Shown here: positions 43,105 through 51,816 of the stretch, piece by piece | Layout: the number at the start of each line of letters is the position of its first letter | Numbering within the stretch: the stretch's first letter is position 1 | Origin: an uncultured Oscillospiraceae bacterium | GTDB taxonomy: Bacteria; Bacillota; Clostridia; Oscillospirales; Oscillospiraceae | Length of the DNA: 64,000 bases | Reading direction: 5' to 3' | NCBI GenBank assembly: GCA_934569225.1 | Contig: CAKTKC010000017.1 | Span: 1-64,000, forward strand | Program-made: the position numbers and the translations under genes | Notes under the pieces: generated by a model | Told to the model about the DNA's origin: nothing | The model's input: only the letters and a program-made list of their open reading frames with translations | Database searches by the model: none

Positions 43105-43638
43105 TTAAAGCGCGGTGCCTTTTTTCGGCAGGGAAAAACGGCTCATGTCGGCGCGCTCCAATTCCAGTAGCGTTTCCTTTTTATGGATTCCGCCCGCATA
43201 CCCGGTCAGGCTGCCGTTTGTGCCGACCACCCGGTGGCAGGGGATGATGATGGAGATTTCGTTATGTCCGACCGCGCCGCCCACCGCCTGCGCGGACATC
43301 CGGGCAAGTCCCTGCTTTTCGGCAAGCTGCCGGGCGATTTCGGCGTAGGTCGTGGTTTGACCATAGGGAATCTGCAAAAGGATTTCCCATACGGCTTGCC
43401 GGAATTCGGAACCGGTGGGGTGCAGCGGCGGCGTGAAATCCGGCTCATTACCGGTGAAATAGATATCCAGCCAGCGTCTGGCCTCTGTGAGAACGGGCGT
43501 TTCCTGCTCAGTGCGTTCGTCGGGCAAACCCTGCGCAAAGCATTTCTGTCCTTCGAACCACAGCCCGGTCAGCCCGATCTCATCCGCGGCCAGCAAAATG
43601 CCCCCCAGCGGGGAATCGTAATGCTGAATATACGTCAT
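43105..43638 (-). CDS. ogt: Methylated-DNA-[protein]-cysteine S-methyltransferase
   Basis: A 177-residue suicide enzyme that repairs O6-methylguanine. The acceptor cysteine is in IIIPCHRVVG; QIPYGQTTTYAEIA and GYAGGIHKKETLLELE are the flanking family motifs. The N-terminal Ogt/Ada ribonuclease-like domain is complete (MTYIQHYDSPLGGILLAADE). It is monocistronic. Confidence 0.96.
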   Translation of the reverse strand: MTYIQHYDSPLGGILLAADEIGLTGLWFEGQKCFAQGLPDERTEQETPVLTEARRWLDIYFTGNEPDFTPPLHPTGSEFRQAVWEILLQIPYGQTTTYAEIARQLAEKQGLARMSAQAVGGAVGHNEISIIIPCHRVVGTNGSLTGYAGGIHKKETLLELERADMSRFSLPKKGTAL

Positions 43639-43745
43639 GGTTCAAACCTCCGCTTTCTGGTCTGCATTCCTGTAGGGATTATATCATAATTGGGCGTAAT
43701 ATGCTATATGTATATTACCGAATTAAGCATCAGCGAGAGCAAAAG

Positions 43746-43788
43746 CTCCCGGACTGTCCGCCATTACGTGGACAGTCCGGGAGTTTTT
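43746..43788. terminator. Strong terminator downstream of the hydrogenase gene
   Basis: A perfect 14-bp stem (CTCCCGGACTGTCC/GGACAGTCCGGGAG) has TTTTT on the plus side and CTTTTGC on the minus side. It lies 75 bp after the hydrogenase stop and most likely ends that transcript. A second, weaker stem (43820-43832 with 43848-43860) overlaps the stop codon itself. Confidence 0.75.
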
Positions 43789-43857
43789 GTGTATAGCGTT
43801 TTTATAAATAGGCTACTCGTTGACAAAGGCAGCCGGAAGCGATTCCCGCTGCCCTTG

Positions 43858-45363
43858 TCATTCCAGACTTTCGCTCCGGTCACTGTAGGCGGATTCCGCG
43901 GGGCTTGCCGCTGCGGCTTCCCGGCTGTATTTTTCCACAAGCTTTGCGGCCTTGTCCACTGGCAGGATGGTTCCCGCACCGGCCACACAGCCGCCGGGAC
44001 AGGCCATGCCCTCCAGCAGGCAGCCCTTGAATTTTCCGGCCTTCGCCAGCATCATGAGCTTCCGGCATTCCCGCAGTCCCTCTGCCCGGGCGGTCTGGAT
44101 TTCCATGTCCGGGTACTGCTCATGCACCAGATCGGTGACGGCTTTGGCGACGCCGCCGGACACGGCAAAGCCGCGCCCCGCGCCGGTTCCTTCGTTCAGG
44201 GAATCCTGTTCCTCCACGGTATCAAAGTCGATCTGTTTTGCCTCGAACATACCCTGCAATTCCTCAAAGGTCAGCACGAAGTCCACGTCGGAGCGGATGT
44301 CCGCCCGGATGGCTTCCAGCTTTTTTGCGGCACAGGGTCCCACGAAGACCACCTTGCACCCGGGGAAGTCCTTCTTGACCATCCGGGCGGTGAATACCAT
44401 GGGGGTCAGGGTCATGGAGATCTTGTGCATTTCTCCGGGGAACAGCTTTTCAATCATGGAGTGCCAGGCGGGGCAGCAGGAGGTCGCCATGTAGTCCTGC
44501 TTTTCCGGCACCTTTTCCAGAAAATCCTTGGCTTCCTCGATGGTACACAGGTCAGCGCCGATGGCGACTTCCATCACCCGGTCAAAGCCCAGCTGCTTCA
44601 TGGCAGTCACGAATTTTCCGGGGGACACCTTGCCGCTGAACTGGCCGATAAAGGCGGGGGCGACGATGGCGATGACGCGGTCGCCTCTCAGAATGGACTG
44701 GATGACCTGGAAAATCTGACCTTTATCCACGATAGCGCCGAAGGGACAGGACACCAGGCACTGGCCGCAGGCCACACACTTGTCCTGATCGATCTTTGCC
44801 CGGCCGTGTTCGTCGGAGACGATGGCATCCATGCCGCAGGCCGCCTGACAGGGGCGCTCCATATGGATGATGGCGTGGTAGGGACAGGCGCTTGCACACT
44901 TGCCGCACTTGATGCACTTTTCCGGGTCGATGTGGCTCTTGCCGTTGACGAAGGAGATCGCGCCCTTGGGGCAGACCCGCTGGCAGGAGGCGGCCAGACA
45001 GTTCTGGCAGTTCTCCGTCACCCGGTACTGGTTGGTGGGGCAGGCGTGGCAGGCATAGGGAATGATGTTGATGAGGGGCGGCTCGTAATACTGCTCGGCA
45101 ATGGCGGCGGCGTCCATGCCCTCGGTCATCAGGCTGCGGGTCTGGACGGGGCGGATGGACAGTCCCATAGCCAGCCGCACCCGCTCACCCGCGATGGCGC
45201 GCTCCAGGAAAATGGACTCCCGGTGCAGGGGCTGGTCGCCGGGGACGATTTTGAAGGGCAGATCCTCCGCCCCCTCGTAGCCGTTGCCGCTGTAGGCCAT
45301 GCGGGCAACCTCGGTAAATACCTTTTTGCGAATATCCGTGATCAGAGATGGAATCCCTCTCAT
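43858..45363 (-). CDS. Monomeric [FeFe] hydrogenase, group B-like
   Basis: A 501-residue hydrogenase that evolves or consumes H2 with ferredoxin. Residues 104-210 hold cysteine-rich cluster-binding motifs (CHACPTNQ; CIKCGKCASACP; CVACGQCLVSCP). The H-cluster cysteines are present: TSCCPAW (Cys296/297), GPCAAKK (Cys344) and EGMACPGGC (Cys455, Cys459). TSCCPAW with GPCAAKK rather than TSCCPGW with MPCxxK fits the group B/CpIII type. The C-terminal tail has no extra domain. Start ATG 45363 has GGAGG upstream; the upstream frame belongs to the leader. A cobalamin riboswitch lies in its 5' leader. Confidence 0.93.
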   Translation of the reverse strand: MRGIPSLITDIRKKVFTEVARMAYSGNGYEGAEDLPFKIVPGDQPLHRESIFLERAIAGERVRLAMGLSIRPVQTRSLMTEGMDAAAIAEQYYEPPLINIIPYACHACPTNQYRVTENCQNCLAASCQRVCPKGAISFVNGKSHIDPEKCIKCGKCASACPYHAIIHMERPCQAACGMDAIVSDEHGRAKIDQDKCVACGQCLVSCPFGAIVDKGQIFQVIQSILRGDRVIAIVAPAFIGQFSGKVSPGKFVTAMKQLGFDRVMEVAIGADLCTIEEAKDFLEKVPEKQDYMATSCCPAWHSMIEKLFPGEMHKISMTLTPMVFTARMVKKDFPGCKVVFVGPCAAKKLEAIRADIRSDVDFVLTFEELQGMFEAKQIDFDTVEEQDSLNEGTGAGRGFAVSGGVAKAVTDLVHEQYPDMEIQTARAEGLRECRKLMMLAKAGKFKGCLLEGMACPGGCVAGAGTILPVDKAAKLVEKYSREAAAASPAESAYSDRSESLE

Positions 45364-45393
45364 GTGACAGCCTCCAATATCATCAAATTGAAA

Positions 45394-45420
45394 CGCGGCA
45401 GCCCAAAACCAGCTGCCGCG
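45394..45420 (-). terminator. Candidate riboswitch expression-platform terminator
   Basis: A perfect 9-bp stem (CGCGGCAGC/GCTGCCGCG on either strand) lies between the aptamer and the hydrogenase start and is followed on the minus strand by TTTCAATTTG. The T run is weak, so translation control is an alternative. Confidence 0.45.
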
Positions 45421-45470
45421 AACGTTTTTACGCAACACAAACAAACAGGAGCGTTCCCCTGCTTTTCTCA

Positions 45471-45832
45471 TTCCTGTAGGTTTTCTGACTTGTGCCTCGA
45501 ACGTGTCCAGTCCTGCCTTCTCATACTGAACTCCAATTAAAATCTTTTCTCTGGAAAAGATTTTAATTGCCCGAAGGGCACGGAGTACACGTGAGACGTG
45601 TTTGTGATTTCTTTCCTTGTAAATCACAAAACGGGCAGCGCCGTCAGGCGATGCCGTTCTGATTAAAATCAAGATTTTAATCAGAAAACAGTATCAGGTT
45701 GCCCCAATGACCGGCTTTCCGCCGACGAACCGGACGCATCGGCACTTACAGCGCCGTTTCCGCGTGGGGACTTTCACCCCGTTCCCTTTTTAAGCCCCGA
45801 AACCGACCAGCGCTGCCCCGGAGCCACAGGAA
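45471..45832 (-). promoter_or_regulatory. Cobalamin riboswitch interrupted by a hairpin element
   Basis: Read on the minus strand, the leader has the conserved cobalamin-aptamer blocks in order: P1 arm TTCCTGT (45832-45826); TTAAAAAGGGAACGGGGTGA followed by AAGTCCCC; CGCTGTAAGTGCCG; GTCATTG (the GCCACTG block); GAGAAGGC (the GGGAAGG block); AAGTCAGAAAACCT (the AAGCCAGGAGACCT block); and the P1 partner ACAGGAA (45477-45471). Between the GTCATTG and GAGAAGG blocks the peripheral stem ATACTG/CAGTAT (45694-45689 with 45528-45523) has about 160 nt in its loop, mostly the hairpin element at 45536-45684. Confidence 0.82.
45536..45684. repeat. Hairpin-rich element inside the riboswitch loop
   Basis: AT-rich hairpins form both ends (ATTAAAATC...GATTTTAAT at 45536-45567; CTGATTAAAATC/GATTTTAATCAG at 45659-45684). 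GC-rich hairpins lie between (TGCCCGAAGGGCA; GGGCAGCGCCGTCAGGCGATGCC region; TGTGATTT...AAATCACA). Size and layout resemble the element at 23361-23509, with partial sequence similarity. No open frame. Confidence 0.6.
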
Positions 45833-45848
45833 GCTGTTCTCCGCCGTG

Positions 45849-45876
45849 ATTATAACACAGGTTTGCCAAATGTCAA
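45849..45876 (-). promoter_or_regulatory. Promoter of the riboswitch-hydrogenase transcript
   Basis: On the minus strand TTGACA (45871-45876) and TATAAT (45849-45854) are 16 bp apart, 17 bp before the aptamer P1 stem. This places the whole riboswitch in a leader of about 480 nt. Confidence 0.8.
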
Positions 45877-45913
45877 AGAAAAAACTGCCTGCCGTCCGCA
45901 CAACCGGCTTCGG

Positions 45914-46477
45914 TTATTTCCCGTCCCTTTTGCGCAGATAGGCTGCCCGGCCGGATTCATACAGGTTGTTGCCCTCACAGTCGATGATGACCACCAGGGG
46001 CATATCCTCCACATAGAGCTTACGCAGAGCTTCCGCGCCCAGGTCTTCATAGGCGATCAGCTCGGCGCTTTTGATGCATTTGGCGAGCAGCGCCCCCGCG
46101 CCGCCGATGGCGCCGAAATACACGCCGCCGCATTCCTTCATCGCTTCCACGACTTCGGGCAGTCTCGCGCCCTTGCCGATCATGCCCCTCGCGCCCGCGC
46201 GCATCAGGGTGGGGGCGTAGGCGTCCATACGGCCGGAGGTGGTGGGGCCGGCGGAGCCGATGACCTGTCCGGGCTTTGCGGGCGTGGGGCCGACATAGTA
46301 GATGGTGGCGTCCGTGGGGTCAAAGGGAAGCTTCTCTCCCCGCGCCAGCGCTTCGCACATCCGCTTGTGTCCCGCGTCGCGGGAGGTGTAGATGGTGCCG
46401 GTCAGCAGCACGGAATCTCCGGCTTTCAGAGTTCTGGCAAGCTCCCGTGTCAGAGGAAGGGTGATCTTCTTTTCCAT
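45914..46477 (-). CDS. Fumarate hydratase/tartrate dehydratase beta subunit
   Basis: The 187-residue C-terminal-type subunit of an oxygen-sensitive [4Fe-4S] hydro-lyase. It has LPLTRELARTLKAGDSVLLTG and HKRMCEALARGEKLPF, then YYVGPTPAKPGQVIGSAGPTTSGRMD, the substrate-binding core of the family. With the alpha subunit encoded directly upstream it should interconvert malate and fumarate (tartrate dehydratase is the alternative). Its start lies just after the alpha stop. Confidence 0.93.
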   Translation of the reverse strand: MEKKITLPLTRELARTLKAGDSVLLTGTIYTSRDAGHKRMCEALARGEKLPFDPTDATIYYVGPTPAKPGQVIGSAGPTTSGRMDAYAPTLMRAGARGMIGKGARLPEVVEAMKECGGVYFGAIGGAGALLAKCIKSAELIAYEDLGAEALRKLYVEDMPLVVIIDCEGNNLYESGRAAYLRKRDGK

Positions 46478-46478
46478 G

Positions 46479-47321
46479 TTATAGTACCTCCGTCTTGTGC
46501 CGGGTCACGTGGCAGTTGATGTTGATGGCGCAGGGCATGCCCGCAATGTGGGTGGGCATGGTCTCAATGTTCAGACCGATGGCGGTGGTTCTGCCGCCGA
46601 AGCCCTGGGGGCCGATGCCGAGAGCATTCACCTTTTCCAGCATTTCCTTTTCCAACTCGGCGTAGAAGGGGTCGGGGTTCCGGGTATCCAGGGGGCGCAT
46701 GAGGGCTTTTTTCGCCAGCAGCGCCGCTTTGTCGAAGGTGCCGCCGATGCCCACGCCGATAACGATGGGCGGGCAGGGATTGGGGCCTGCCGCCTCCACC
46801 GTCTCAAGGATAAAATCCTTGATGCCCTGCAATCCGGCGGAGGGCTTGAACATCCGGATGGCGCTCATGTTCTCGCTGCCGAAGCCCTTGGGGGCAAGGG
46901 TGATTTTCACCTGCTCGCCGGGAACGATCTCGGTGTACAGGACGGCGGGGGTGTTGTCGCCGGTGTTGCCCCGGCGGACGGGGTCGCGGACGACGCTCTT
47001 TCGTAGGTACCCGTTTGTGTAGCCCCGGCGGACGCCCTCGTCCACCGCTTCCCGCAGGTCGCCGCCGGTGAGGTGAACGTCCTGGCCAATCTCCAGAAAC
47101 ACACAGGCCATGCCGGTATCCTGACAGATGGGAACGCATTCCCGGTCGGCGATATGGTAATTTTCCATGATGTTGTCCAGCACGCCCGCGGCAATCTCGC
47201 CGTCCTCACAGGCGCGGCAGGCTTCAATGGCGCACTTTACGTCACCGGGCAGGTGGGTATTGGCTTCGATACACAGCCGCTCCACGACGTCGGTGATCCG
47301 GCTGACAGGAATTTCTCTCAT
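46479..47321 (-). CDS. Fumarate hydratase/tartrate dehydratase alpha subunit
   Basis: The 280-residue subunit carrying the [4Fe-4S] cluster. Cysteines are seen in PICQDTGMACVF and GPNPCPPIVIGVGIGG, and in ININCHVTRHK near the C-terminus. ATG 47321 has GGAGGACAT upstream and matches the family start MREIPVSRITDVVERLC. Together with the beta subunit it forms a class I two-subunit fumarase. It has its own promoter at 47382-47410. Confidence 0.94.
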   Translation of the reverse strand: MREIPVSRITDVVERLCIEANTHLPGDVKCAIEACRACEDGEIAAGVLDNIMENYHIADRECVPICQDTGMACVFLEIGQDVHLTGGDLREAVDEGVRRGYTNGYLRKSVVRDPVRRGNTGDNTPAVLYTEIVPGEQVKITLAPKGFGSENMSAIRMFKPSAGLQGIKDFILETVEAAGPNPCPPIVIGVGIGGTFDKAALLAKKALMRPLDTRNPDPFYAELEKEMLEKVNALGIGPQGFGGRTTAIGLNIETMPTHIAGMPCAININCHVTRHKTEVL

Positions 47322-47381
47322 ATGTCCTCCTTTGCTCATGACAGGTATACCGGGCAGAAAGATGGAATTATTCTCGGGCTT

Positions 47382-47410
47382 ATTATAAGCATTTTTTCCG
47401 GATTTGTCCA
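47382..47410 (-). promoter_or_regulatory. Promoter of the fumarase operon
   Basis: On the minus strand TGGACA (47405-47410), 17 bp, TATAAT (47382-47387). Confidence 0.7.
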
Positions 47411-47503
47411 GCAGAATGGTTTCTGATCATGGCAGGAACCTGTCGATTAAAGGGGAAATATAGAATTTCACGGATGACCGCTGTAAAATCCCGGTGAAAA
47501 AAG

Positions 47504-47531
47504 GAGCGGCGCCGCTGACGCTGCGCCACTC
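47504..47531 (-). terminator. Terminator of the GRE operon
   Basis: A 9-bp stem with one G-T pair (GAGTGGCGC/GCGCCGCTC on the minus strand) is followed by CTTTTTT. It lies 58 bp after the Gfo/Idh stop codon. Confidence 0.85.
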
Positions 47532-47588
47532 TGTCTGATATGGAATATTCCTGCACACGGCCGCTTTTTTGTACTGCATAGGCAGCAC

Positions 47589-48611
47589 TCACAGCAAACA
47601 AACCGCCTTTCCGCTTCTGGAGGATTCGTAGACGCCGAGGATCACACTCAGCGGGATCCTGCCCTCCTGCGCGTCAATCAGCAGAGGTGAGCCGCTTGTC
47701 AGGTGGGCAACAATGTTTTCATATTCCCTTGCATGGTAACGGTGGGTGATGCCGCGGGGGTCTGCGGCCGCAGACGAACCGCTGCAGCTGCCCATGGGAA
47801 GCGGGCAGGGAATGGGAAGCGTCCAGGTGGTTATGGCATCCTCCTCCAGTAGGATCGTCCCGCTTTCCGTACAGATATTCAGCTTCTTTGCAAACGACGG
47901 TTCTGAACACACGGTGGCGTCAATACATGCAAGCGCGCCGCTGCTGAACTTTACCGCTGCGATGGCGGTATCCTCAACCTCTATGCTGCGCAGCAGGGTA
48001 TCGGCATAGCCGCAGACACTGACCGGCTGCCCCAACAGATAGCACAGCACATCGATGCCGTGAATGCCCTGGTTCATCAGCACCCCGCCGCCATCGCCGG
48101 AACGGGTGCCGCGCCATGCGGCCTGATCGTAGTAGGACTGCTGACGCGCATAACGCATAGTCAATGCGGCAGAGATAAGCCTTCCGGCGGCGCCGGATTC
48201 GAGCACAGCGTGAATTGCCTGCACGGCATCGGAAAACCGCGTCTGCGAGATGACGCAGGCCATCCGTCCCTTTTTGCCGGCAAGGGTAATGAGGGTATCC
48301 GCTTCGGCCAGAGAAAGGCACATGGGCTTTTCAATAACGACGTGTTTGCCGTTCAGAAGCGCCGCCTGCGCCTGCCTGAAATGGTCGCCGCTTGGTGTGC
48401 AGATCACGACGGCATCGATCTCGTCACAGGCAAGCATTTCCTCGTAATCCGGGAAAACCTGCACAGAAAAATCATTGCACAGAGCTTCAGCGCTTACTCG
48501 GGAGCGGCTGTATGCACCGATGAGCACAGCGTGCGCCGTATCCGAAATGGCCAACGCATGATAACGTGCGATCATACCGCAGCCGACAATGCCGAATCTG
48601 ACATTTTCCAA
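47589..48611 (-). CDS. Gfo/Idh/MocA family oxidoreductase
   Basis: A 340-residue NAD(P)-dependent dehydrogenase of the sugar/inositol type. The Rossmann loop GIVGCGMIARYHALAI, the EKP motif (VIEKPMCLSL) and the catalytic GIHGIDVLCYLLG His/Asp segment are present. It is the last gene of the minus-strand GRE operon (14 bp after the FAD oxidoreductase). It probably oxidises or reduces a hydroxyl on the sugar-like substrate of this cluster; the substrate is unknown. Confidence 0.92.
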   Translation of the reverse strand: MENVRFGIVGCGMIARYHALAISDTAHAVLIGAYSRSRVSAEALCNDFSVQVFPDYEEMLACDEIDAVVICTPSGDHFRQAQAALLNGKHVVIEKPMCLSLAEADTLITLAGKKGRMACVISQTRFSDAVQAIHAVLESGAAGRLISAALTMRYARQQSYYDQAAWRGTRSGDGGGVLMNQGIHGIDVLCYLLGQPVSVCGYADTLLRSIEVEDTAIAAVKFSSGALACIDATVCSEPSFAKKLNICTESGTILLEEDAITTWTLPIPCPLPMGSCSGSSAAADPRGITHRYHAREYENIVAHLTSGSPLLIDAQEGRIPLSVILGVYESSRSGKAVCLL

Positions 48612-48625
48612 AGCGTTTCCCTCCG

Positions 48626-49822
48626 TTATTCTCCGTTCACATCCAGCATAACACCGGCGGCGGACAGCTTTTCCTGCAGCCCGGAGACGGGCAGCGCCGC
48701 CGCAGAAGCTGCTGCATTGCCTGCCAGCATTGCCGCGGCTGTTCCCGCGGCCTGTCCGGTCACGGCGGCAGGCGGGATCACACGGGTAACTTCCCAGGCA
48801 ACGCCGGTGGAGGAAATGCAGCGCCCGGCAGCCAGAATATTGTCAACCTCCGGCGTATAGAGCGTGCGGTAGGGAATCTCATAAACAGGGTTGGGCCGAC
48901 GCCAGTCGCCGGTTGCACCTATGTTGTCCTCAAAGTGAGCAGACAGATCTGCCTCGGTCAGCGTGTACGCCCCCTCAATACGACGCGCCATACGGATCTG
49001 CGGCATAGAGGGGAGCGAAGCCAGAACGAGGTCAGCATCCTCCTTGGCAAGATCAAGAAGCCGCCTGTGTCCGTCAAGGACAAAGCGGTTGACTTCCTCC
49101 GCGTCGCTGCCAAAATACGGACGGTGTACCACATCGCTGTGCGCATTCTTGTCAATATTGCCGAGGGTGAGTAAATTAAGCCCCAGCTCTCTTGCGCCGC
49201 CGCGCTCGAGGATATGGCCTTCCCCGCCCCGGGTGCAGTAGCACCAGATCGCAAGGTTGTTTTCCGCGCATTCACAGGGAACGCCGATGCGGGAGAAAAC
49301 CTCGGCATCGCCGGTGGCATCCACGACGGCGCTGCAGGCATAGGCGCACCTTCCGGACTTGTTTTCCACAACGACCGCCTTGCAGCGGCGGCCCTGCATG
49401 ATGGGCGTCACGGCAAGGGTATCGTAAAGGATCGCAACGCCGGACTGTTCCAGCAGCTCCTCCAGCGCAAGGGCATAGGAGGGGCCGTCGTAGCGGGTCT
49501 CGTAGCGTTTCCCGTTCTCCCGCCAATGGGCGACATCATCGTGGAAGGAGTACTTTGTGGAAAGCAGGAGAAATTCCTCGGCGATGCCGCCGATGACCTG
49601 ACGGCCATAGCCGTCACACAGGGGAAGATAGATCACAATGTGTCCGGCAGTACCGAGGCCGCCGAGCATGGTCATCTTCTCAAGAAGCAATACCGATTTT
49701 CTCTCGCGGGCAGCGGCCAATGCGGCGGCACACCCCGCAATGCCGCCGCCGACAACGATCACGTCGTAGGCGGCGACGGAAGGAACTTCCAGCATCTGAG
49801 AATAGACGTGTTTATTTTCCAT
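48626..49822 (-). CDS. FAD-dependent oxidoreductase (FAD_oxidored type)
   Basis: A 398-residue flavoprotein with YDVIVVGGGIAGCAAALAAA, the MLGGLGTAGHIV segment, VVDATGDAEVF and a C-terminal ILAAGRCISSTGVAWEVTRV, matching the FAD-dependent oxidoreductases (PF12831) often found in carbohydrate-use clusters of gut bacteria. ATG 49822 is favoured (GAGAGGTG upstream); a TTG 42 bp further up would overlap the isomerase gene. Its target is unknown. Confidence 0.88.
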   Translation of the reverse strand: MENKHVYSQMLEVPSVAAYDVIVVGGGIAGCAAALAAARERKSVLLLEKMTMLGGLGTAGHIVIYLPLCDGYGRQVIGGIAEEFLLLSTKYSFHDDVAHWRENGKRYETRYDGPSYALALEELLEQSGVAILYDTLAVTPIMQGRRCKAVVVENKSGRCAYACSAVVDATGDAEVFSRIGVPCECAENNLAIWCYCTRGGEGHILERGGARELGLNLLTLGNIDKNAHSDVVHRPYFGSDAEEVNRFVLDGHRRLLDLAKEDADLVLASLPSMPQIRMARRIEGAYTLTEADLSAHFEDNIGATGDWRRPNPVYEIPYRTLYTPEVDNILAAGRCISSTGVAWEVTRVIPPAAVTGQAAGTAAAMLAGNAAASAAALPVSGLQEKLSAAGVMLDVNGE

Positions 49823-49860
49823 GGGTTTGCGCACCTCTCTTTCTGGCGGTTCCAGGATTT

Positions 49861-50949
49861 TCAAGCTTTGGGTCCGAAGCAGCGGAACACCGTTAAAGGA
49901 GCATTGCTGTCGGCGGTGAGGGAGAAGCTTTCGCTGGCAGCCGGGACAAAAAACTGCATTCCCGGACGGATGTCCTGCGTACCGGCATCGGAAACCATTC
50001 GCCCCCTGCCCCCAAAGATGTAGAGGCCGCAGAATACATTTCCGGCAGGAATCGTGCAGCTTCCGGAAATGTCATAGCGTTCCAGGCGGAAGCACGGCGT
50101 CTGGGAATAGCCGATGATCTCGCTGCGGACATATTCCGACGTATGTTCAAGCACCTTGGGCGGGATACACCAGCTGGCGTATGCGTCCTCTTTTGCCAGG
50201 CCGTCAAAATGGAAGCAGTCGAACATGCGGTCAAAGCCCAGCCCCTGATGACACATGAAGTCCGCAATGCGCAGACCGGCAGGGGTAATGCGCTCGGTGC
50301 GGATCGTATAGTCGGTCGGCTCCTGGATCTCGATGAGCAGGCAGCCCGCCCCGATCGCGTGGGGAACGCCGCCGTTGATTAGGTAGGTTTCTCCCGGCTG
50401 GACGTCAAAACGGTGAAGGCAGCCCAGCATAGCGGGAATATCCTGCTCATCAAAGCAGCGCTTCCATTCCTCCCGTGTCACGCCGGGACGAAACCCCATA
50501 TATATGCAGGGCTTTTCTCCGTTGATCGTGCGTCCGCCGAGAATATGCCAGCATTCGGTTTTGCCGAATTGCGAATGAAAAAGCGCTTTTGCTGCCTGCT
50601 TGTCGGGGTGAACCTGAATCGTCAGGCGCTCTCCTGCGTCAATGATCTTGACGAGCACCCCCGTTGTTCCGCCGACTTTCTCAAAATGGGCGCTGCCGAG
50701 AACGGCGGAAGGCGCCTGCGCGATATACTCGCGCAGGGACACGCCCTCCCTGTCAAGAAAGCTCAGGCCCTCGTCGGGATAATCTTCGCGGCCGGCATTG
50801 CGGGCTACAACGGTAGACATGATCCATTCTTCCGGGAGTTGGGTGTCCTTGCCATCCGCAATGCCGTGAATGGCGTCGATCTGACTGCCGCCAATGTAGG
50901 TGCGCCACGCCCGGGCGCTTGTGAGAAGAATGGGAGCATTATTGTTCAT
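49861..50949 (-). CDS. Mannose-6-phosphate isomerase-like zinc isomerase
   Basis: A 362-residue class I-type phosphomannose isomerase. Zinc ligands are visible in IQVHPDK (His), GKTECWHI (Glu) and GGVPHAIGAG (His). Length fits the shorter Bacillus-type ManA. Its place between a FAD oxidoreductase and a cupin in a GRE operon suggests an aldose-ketose interconversion on the cluster's substrate rather than housekeeping mannose metabolism (inference). Confidence 0.85.
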   Translation of the reverse strand: MNNNAPILLTSARAWRTYIGGSQIDAIHGIADGKDTQLPEEWIMSTVVARNAGREDYPDEGLSFLDREGVSLREYIAQAPSAVLGSAHFEKVGGTTGVLVKIIDAGERLTIQVHPDKQAAKALFHSQFGKTECWHILGGRTINGEKPCIYMGFRPGVTREEWKRCFDEQDIPAMLGCLHRFDVQPGETYLINGGVPHAIGAGCLLIEIQEPTDYTIRTERITPAGLRIADFMCHQGLGFDRMFDCFHFDGLAKEDAYASWCIPPKVLEHTSEYVRSEIIGYSQTPCFRLERYDISGSCTIPAGNVFCGLYIFGGRGRMVSDAGTQDIRPGMQFFVPAASESFSLTADSNAPLTVFRCFGPKA

Positions 50950-50969
50950 GACAGAACCTTTCTTACGGC

Positions 50970-51749
50970 TTATTTCTTTTCGCCCTTTTCGTTGAACTCA
51001 ACGTGCTTGCCGGTGGCGATGTGGGCGGAGTCAAGGCGCTTCAGGGCTTCGTCGTTGTCCGGATAGAAATCGATCCACATATAGTGGCAATGCTGACCGG
51101 CCTTGACATCCACGCCGTGCATGGCACCCAGAGGAATGTAGAGAAGTTCGTTGCCCTTCATGGGGTGGGGCTCAAAGTCGATGAGAACATCCATTTCATT
51201 TTCGGGGAAGCTGAAGAAATACTGGTCAAGCATGGGGTGATCGTGGGATTTGATGGCATCGGGGCCGTAGGTCTCGACGGAACCGAAGCAGAAGCGGGGG
51301 ATGATGCGCTGGTCGATCACGGAGCGGGAAATGGTCTTTTCGCTCTTGTTGCGGTCACGGTACTGCTTGGCGTTGCGGTAGATCTGAATGTGGGGGAACT
51401 GGGTCTTGTATTCGGCGGCAAGCTCGTCGTCGCCTTCCTTCCAGTCCCAATGCACTTCGACGATCTGCACATTGGAGATGGCCTTGACGGCAGCGGAAAG
51501 CTTGGGGTTCGGAACGAAGGATACGCGCTCATGGAAAATGTAGCTGTTGCCGTCTGTGGTGAACTCGGCGTCGCCGGAGATCAGGATCAGAATATGATGG
51601 CAGTTTTCGGGGACGAAGGTCAGCTCGGAACCGGCAACGATGGAATGATGGTAGAGCGTAGCGCCGGGAATGCAGCCGGGGAGAATGGCCTCGGACTTGT
51701 TCTGAACGGTATCAAAATCGACGGTCATCTGCGGAACTTCACGGGACAT
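50970..51749 (-). CDS. Bicupin protein, putative sugar isomerase-like
   Basis: A 259-residue protein with two beta-barrel halves. The N-terminal half (SELTFVPENCHHILILISGD) lacks clear metal ligands. The C-terminal half has SHDHPMLDQYFFSF (HxH) and IPLGAMHGVDV (His), a cupin metal site reminiscent of KduI/IolB isomerases. ATG 51749 has TAGGAGG upstream; the longer frame upstream is rejected. It lies between the GRE gene and the ManA-like gene. Function unknown; isomerisation or substrate sensing are possible. Confidence 0.75.
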   Translation of the reverse strand: MSREVPQMTVDFDTVQNKSEAILPGCIPGATLYHHSIVAGSELTFVPENCHHILILISGDAEFTTDGNSYIFHERVSFVPNPKLSAAVKAISNVQIVEVHWDWKEGDDELAAEYKTQFPHIQIYRNAKQYRDRNKSEKTISRSVIDQRIIPRFCFGSVETYGPDAIKSHDHPMLDQYFFSFPENEMDVLIDFEPHPMKGNELLYIPLGAMHGVDVKAGQHCHYMWIDFYPDNDEALKRLDSAHIATGKHVEFNEKGEKK

Positions 51750-51816
51750 AGTGGTTATCCTCCTAAAATTATATATTGGTTTATAAAACGATGAAATAAA
51801 ATGGTTTCGGGTTTGC

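Noticed and set aside
43690..43788. A small plus-strand RNA ending at the strong hairpin at 43746-43788
   Set aside because: No convincing promoter lies upstream on the plus strand, and the hairpin is explained as the hydrogenase terminator on the minus strand.
43690..45540. A 616-codon open frame antisense to the [FeFe] hydrogenase
   Set aside because: The opposite strand carries all H-cluster motifs; this frame has none and reads through the riboswitch region.
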